Shown in pieces: positions 61,701-64,000 of a stretch of 64,000 bases of DNA (position 1 is the stretch's first letter; each line of letters begins with the position of its first letter). The position numbers and the translations under genes are program-made. This DNA is from Planctomycetaceae bacterium (lineage in GTDB: Bacteria > Planctomycetota > Planctomycetia > Pirellulales > Thermoguttaceae), in contig JAAYAY010000290.1 in NCBI GenBank assembly GCA_012719125.1, forward strand, positions 1 to 64,000. Direction: 5' to 3'. The notes beneath the pieces were generated by a model. It did not search any database. It was not told the origin of the DNA and saw only the letters and a program-made list of their open reading frames with translations.

Positions 61701-62387
61701 CATGTGGCTAAGGCTGTGGAGCATCTGCAGTCTTTGCGCCGGTTGTTCTTCTCGATCGTCGAGCATTTGCGGGAGACCGCCCAGCGGCAGGCCCAGTTGA
61801 ACGACGAAACGGAACAGGCCGCGGCAATTCAGGAGAAGGAGGACCTCGCCAAAAAGGTCGGACCGCTTGCTACACGTCAGCGGGAGTTGCGGTCGATTGC
61901 CGGAGAGATCGCCAAGGCCCTCGGCGAGCAGGCCCAGCAACAACCGACCGGTGCGATGCCCGAGCAGAACGTCGATCCGCAGCAACTGGCCCAGATGCAA
62001 CAGATCCAGCAGCGTTTCGGCGAGGCCGCCAAGCTGGTCGACCAGGGGGGCACGGAGATGGAAACCGCCGATAAGAACCTGGCGTTCAAAGAGCCAATTG
62101 TCGACCGGGCGCGGGAGCATCAGGATCAGGCGTTGGAGAAGCTGGTCCAGGCGTTGGCTCTGCTCCAGCCGCCTCAACAGGACCAACAAGACCAGCAGAA
62201 CCAACAGCAGCAGGATCAGCAGCAACAGCAGCAGGGAGAGAACAAGCAGGAGCAGCAGAAGGACTCGGAGATGGGCACCGATCCGGCGCGGCTGCTCCAA
62301 GCGATCCGCGATCGCGAGGCCGAGCGGCGCCGCGACCAGGAGCGGCGTGCGCAGATGGAACGGGAACCTGTGGAAAAGGATTGGTAG
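58761..62387 (+). CDS. BatB-BatC fusion: VWA domain plus TPR and coiled-coil tail
   Basis: 1208 residues. N-terminal BatB-like part with two helices (VWLVAGLVMLLLWFDW; GLLGLAGLSLVVALM) and VWA metal site LDVSKSMLAED, then VLITDGEDHDSH. After another membrane helix (AVLCGLIFLIASIAVGG) and a second helix (GAAVLLIALLAATPGHA) the chain has a BatC-like TPR segment (RFRATYNLGWVEVKRAEKV; ASDWFRDAVRLRPDHQDARY). A long helical, Glu/Gln/Ala-rich region with coiled-coil character follows, ending in a polyglutamine-rich stretch (about residues 1140-1170) and a basic tail. In many bacteria BatB and BatC are separate. It starts 1 nt after the BatA-like gene. Confidence 0.85.
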   Translation: MSDFRFANPNWIHAVWLVAGLVMLLLWFDWRRGDVLSRLVSTTMQGRLVQRLSRGRRWLSIGLLGLAGLSLVVALMRPQWGLTYRETPRVGAQIMICLDVSKSMLAEDTAPNRLERAKAELTDLLSYLQGDQVGLIAFAGRAAVLCPLTPDFGFFRLILDGAGPDSVGRGGTRLEEPIRKALDGFRTETDVSRVLVLITDGEDHDSHPLDAAKAAAERGVKILTVGFGDEAGSEIEYTDPQSGARTVVRDADGKPVISRLDGETLRQIAMETEGAYIPAGTGALDLKSIYDAHIAPLVRGRQDGRGHAVRREGFQWAVLCGLIFLIASIAVGGRGVRSEMRLAAEESAEVTRSRAGAAVLLIALLAATPGHAQQPPDESTPPAVTADGVSESPPDAEQEKSDKPDLEGRDPRDMYNDALALLDNDSDRAERLLTEARRESGTDGEVRFRATYNLGWVEVKRAEKVLKEKPEEALEHLRRASDWFRDAVRLRPDHQDARYNLEVVLQRILELADSLAKKDEGDLAQRLDALIGQQRNLVATGRQVVERVAALNDPNAADQFRGDFRQLDVEQRKLLSDSQSLSSTAREELEALEGKSAEEKTPQDNVRAAQLGAVLHYTNRAEQRMGQARSQMRQRQAERAFRRTAAALDELKRARDQLRGPVEVLDVILADAASLAQLTSAKALATRPAVGADAETLQVPTWLTREYLEEGQLSITERVAELAARLQAALDQQGSKPAGPPTPEQQQQNAQADQFLAMVREAMPFLTGGKTAFESAGQTLATEQFDQAGRQQVEGIAALRDARERFLELRGLIELAYAREVQVQGLVAPVRPAAEPQEPKQEEEAKPNEEPVAEAPVEVPVEQQTAALQIAHALQEENIERGQRIAKLIETDLAALPETPPSDAGASDASKNDPAAEQAAAQRQQLELATRFLKLAEEEMTAAKESLAKSTGQGEAKPSGEETAKAGTAVDEASRAASREHVAKAVEHLQSLRRLFFSIVEHLRETAQRQAQLNDETEQAAAIQEKEDLAKKVGPLATRQRELRSIAGEIAKALGEQAQQQPTGAMPEQNVDPQQLAQMQQIQQRFGEAAKLVDQGGTEMETADKNLAFKEPIVDRAREHQDQALEKLVQALALLQPPQQDQQDQQNQQQQDQQQQQQGENKQEQQKDSEMGTDPARLLQAIRDREAERRRDQERRAQMEREPVEKDW

Positions 62388-62388
62388 G

Positions 62389-64000
62389 GTGGGAACGAGA
62401 CGGATTGCAGCGATCGTCGTCCTCCTGGCCGCGGCCCACGCGAGCGGGCAGGATGTGCGAGTGCAGGTGGCCGTGCAGCGTCCGCCCCATTACGTGGGCC
62501 GCCCGGCAATCATTCAGTTCACGGTGGAAGGGTTCGATCAAGAGCCGACGCCCACCGTAGAAATGCAGCCGTTGCCGGAAGGCGTTCGGGCGCACACGTC
62601 GGCAGTTGCTCCCAGAGTCGTTTCCGGCTATAGCAACATCAACGGGCGAATCTCACAATACACGAAGGTGACCTACCAGATCAACTGCATGGTCACGGCG
62701 GACAAGGCGGGCGAGTACACCATCGGGCCGTTTGTCTTGAAGCAGGGCACGAAAGAAGCGAACGCTGACGCCGTGCCGATGACCTTCGAGGCTGTGCCGG
62801 AGGATCCCGACATGCGAATCCGGCTGGTTCTGCCCGAGGGAAACGTCTATCCCGATCAACGGGTCCCGGTGAAGATCGAGTGGTGGTATGCGGGCGATAC
62901 GGAGGCCATCCAGGATCTGAGCATCTACTCGCCGCTATTCGATCAGTTCCGCTTTGGCCCCGACGCCGAGCCGCGCCGCGGAGAGTCGCGGCTGCCGATC
63001 GATACCAAAGACGGGCGGATTGTCCTGGCGGCAGGCGGAAGACGTGTGGAAGACGGAGGGAAGGAGTTCGTTGCAGTCACGGCCACTCGCACGCTGATAC
63101 CCGATCGCGTCGGCGCATTTCCTCTGGCCCCCATCACGGCGACCCTCGAAAGAGCCACAGAGTGGCGACAGCAGCGGTCGCCGTTCGACGATTTCGGCTT
63201 CGGCAGTTCGCTCCTGGAAGAAATGATGGGCGACAGGCGGCGGGCGGCAAACACGGCCATCAGCCGGGCCGCCGGCGAGCCGCAGACGCTCGTGGTCAAG
63301 CCGTTCCCTGCCGCCGGTCGCCCGGAGAGTTTTGCGGGGGCCGTCGGCGAAGGCTTCTCGATCGACGTGGCGGCCGGGCGAACCGTGGTCCGCGTGGGCG
63401 ACCCGATCGGCCTGGACATCACGCTTCGCGGCAAGGGCAACCTGGAGAACGCCAGTCTGCCTCCGCTCACGGCCGACGGTGGACTGAACCCCGACCTGTT
63501 CCGCCTGCCCGAGGGCGACATACCGGGCACGATGGACGACGGGGCCAAGCGGTTCCATGTGTCTGTACGTGTTTCCAGTGAGTCAGTAGCAGAGATTCCG
63601 GCGCTGGCTTATTCGTGGTTCGACCCGCAGACCGAAACCTACCAGACGGCACGCTCCAAGCCGATCGCGCTGCGGGTGATGCCGGCCCAGGTCGTGTCGG
63701 CAGACGACGTGGTCAGCAGTGTGCCGAAGCCTGAAACGCCGCAAGGCGAAGAGAACCAGGGCGACAGGCCCCAGCAGGCAGCCTCCGCCTCGCCGAGCGA
63801 GCCCGTCTTCTCGCTCAGCGGCGCCGATCTGGCGATCGAACCGGCGGCTGGGGTCGTGCTTCGCGATTCGGGCGACTGGACGAGCGGAGTGCCGCTGCAA
63901 CTGGCCTTCTATGGTGCAGGGTTCCTGCTGATCGCCGTGGCCGTGCTCGATCGGCGGCGGAGCGAGGTCGACCCCGCGGTTGTCGCCAGGCGGAAGAACG
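62389..64000 (+). CDS. BatD-like protein, 3' end outside the window
   Basis: At least 537 residues and still open at the right edge. GTG 62389 follows the previous stop by 1 nt. A short hydrophobic signal (IAAIVVLLAAAHASG) is followed by repeated beta-sandwich segments: VQVAVQRPPHYVGRPAIIQF, ADKAGEYTIGPFVLKQG, then PDRVGAFPLAPITATLERAT and RTVVRVGDPIGLDITLRGKG with LPEGDIPG. These are the oxygen-tolerance/BatD family features. One membrane helix (LQLAFYGAGFLLIAVAVL) begins near residue 502. It completes the cluster moxR, DUF58, BatD-like, BatA, BatBC, BatD. Partial only because the window ends. Confidence 0.85.
   Translation, partial: MGTRRIAAIVVLLAAAHASGQDVRVQVAVQRPPHYVGRPAIIQFTVEGFDQEPTPTVEMQPLPEGVRAHTSAVAPRVVSGYSNINGRISQYTKVTYQINCMVTADKAGEYTIGPFVLKQGTKEANADAVPMTFEAVPEDPDMRIRLVLPEGNVYPDQRVPVKIEWWYAGDTEAIQDLSIYSPLFDQFRFGPDAEPRRGESRLPIDTKDGRIVLAAGGRRVEDGGKEFVAVTATRTLIPDRVGAFPLAPITATLERATEWRQQRSPFDDFGFGSSLLEEMMGDRRRAANTAISRAAGEPQTLVVKPFPAAGRPESFAGAVGEGFSIDVAAGRTVVRVGDPIGLDITLRGKGNLENASLPPLTADGGLNPDLFRLPEGDIPGTMDDGAKRFHVSVRVSSESVAEIPALAYSWFDPQTETYQTARSKPIALRVMPAQVVSADDVVSSVPKPETPQGEENQGDRPQQAASASPSEPVFSLSGADLAIEPAAGVVLRDSGDWTSGVPLQLAFYGAGFLLIAVAVLDRRRSEVDPAVVARRKN

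Noticed and set aside
59799-62300. Minus-strand leucine-rich frame of over 800 codons
   Set aside because: The long Leu runs are the complement of the Gln/Glu-rich tail of the BatB-BatC fusion.

Overview
This window is high-GC chromosomal DNA with dense coding on both strands. No rRNA, tRNA, CRISPR array, transposase or phage gene was recognised. It most likely comes from a member of the Planctomycetota, probably a Pirellulales-like lineage. The reasons are an ECF sigma factor followed directly by a very large membrane-anchored Ser/Thr kinase, DUF5107-TPR and PhoD-like secreted proteins, many secreted sugar-active enzymes, a Bat (aerotolerance-type) cluster, and many short palindromic repeats between genes. 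This assignment is inference; no marker rRNA is present.

Layout. 0-2.4 kb: a 33-bp-arm hairpin, an orphan MazE/AbrB-type antitoxin with a possible toxin remnant, a secreted serine hydrolase and a broken Tat-signal beta-propeller gene. 2.4-9.5 kb: housekeeping genes ispF, cysS, ruvC, ruvA and ruvB. Two tandem YdjG-like zinc-ribbon membrane proteins sit between ruvA and ruvB. 9.6-15.5 kb: a STAS-like protein, a BON-domain protein, two small membrane proteins, a tripartite tricarboxylate (Tct) transporter whose binding protein is fused to the small membrane subunit, and a CPBP protease. 15.7-18.4 kb: a compact module of membrane protein, winged-helix regulator and B12-binding radical SAM enzyme, with near-identical 15-bp palindromes at its two promoter regions. 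18.4-25.8 kb: a lipoprotein flanked by 33-bp direct repeats, a very large multi-domain FAD oxidoreductase and a PhoD-like phosphatase. 26.1-29.4 kb: ECF sigma factor and kinase.

29.4-50.7 kb is a polysaccharide-use locus. An IclR regulator is divergent from a run of genes for a sodium:solute symporter, an SDR, a RraA-like protein, a heparinase II/III-like lyase, an alpha/alpha-barrel-like protein, a VOC protein, a GH28 enzyme and two paralogous clan-A glycosidases. The second glycosidase carries a GH115 (alpha-glucuronidase)-like C-terminal half. An AraC regulator then diverges from a second symporter and an arabinose/fucose isomerase-like gene. A minus-strand pair follows (DUF5107-TPR protein and alpha-galactosidase-like protein). 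Together these suggest capture, depolymerisation and import of a uronic-acid-decorated plant or algal glycan.

54.5-64 kb: a Bat/MoxR cluster (MoxR ATPase, DUF58, a membrane protein, BatA-like, a BatB-BatC fusion, and a BatD-like gene that runs off the right edge).

The best candidates for something undescribed are the clan-A/GH115 bimodular enzyme with its upstream single-domain twin, and the palindrome-controlled radical SAM module. All functions are read from sequence motifs and recall of families; no searches were run.
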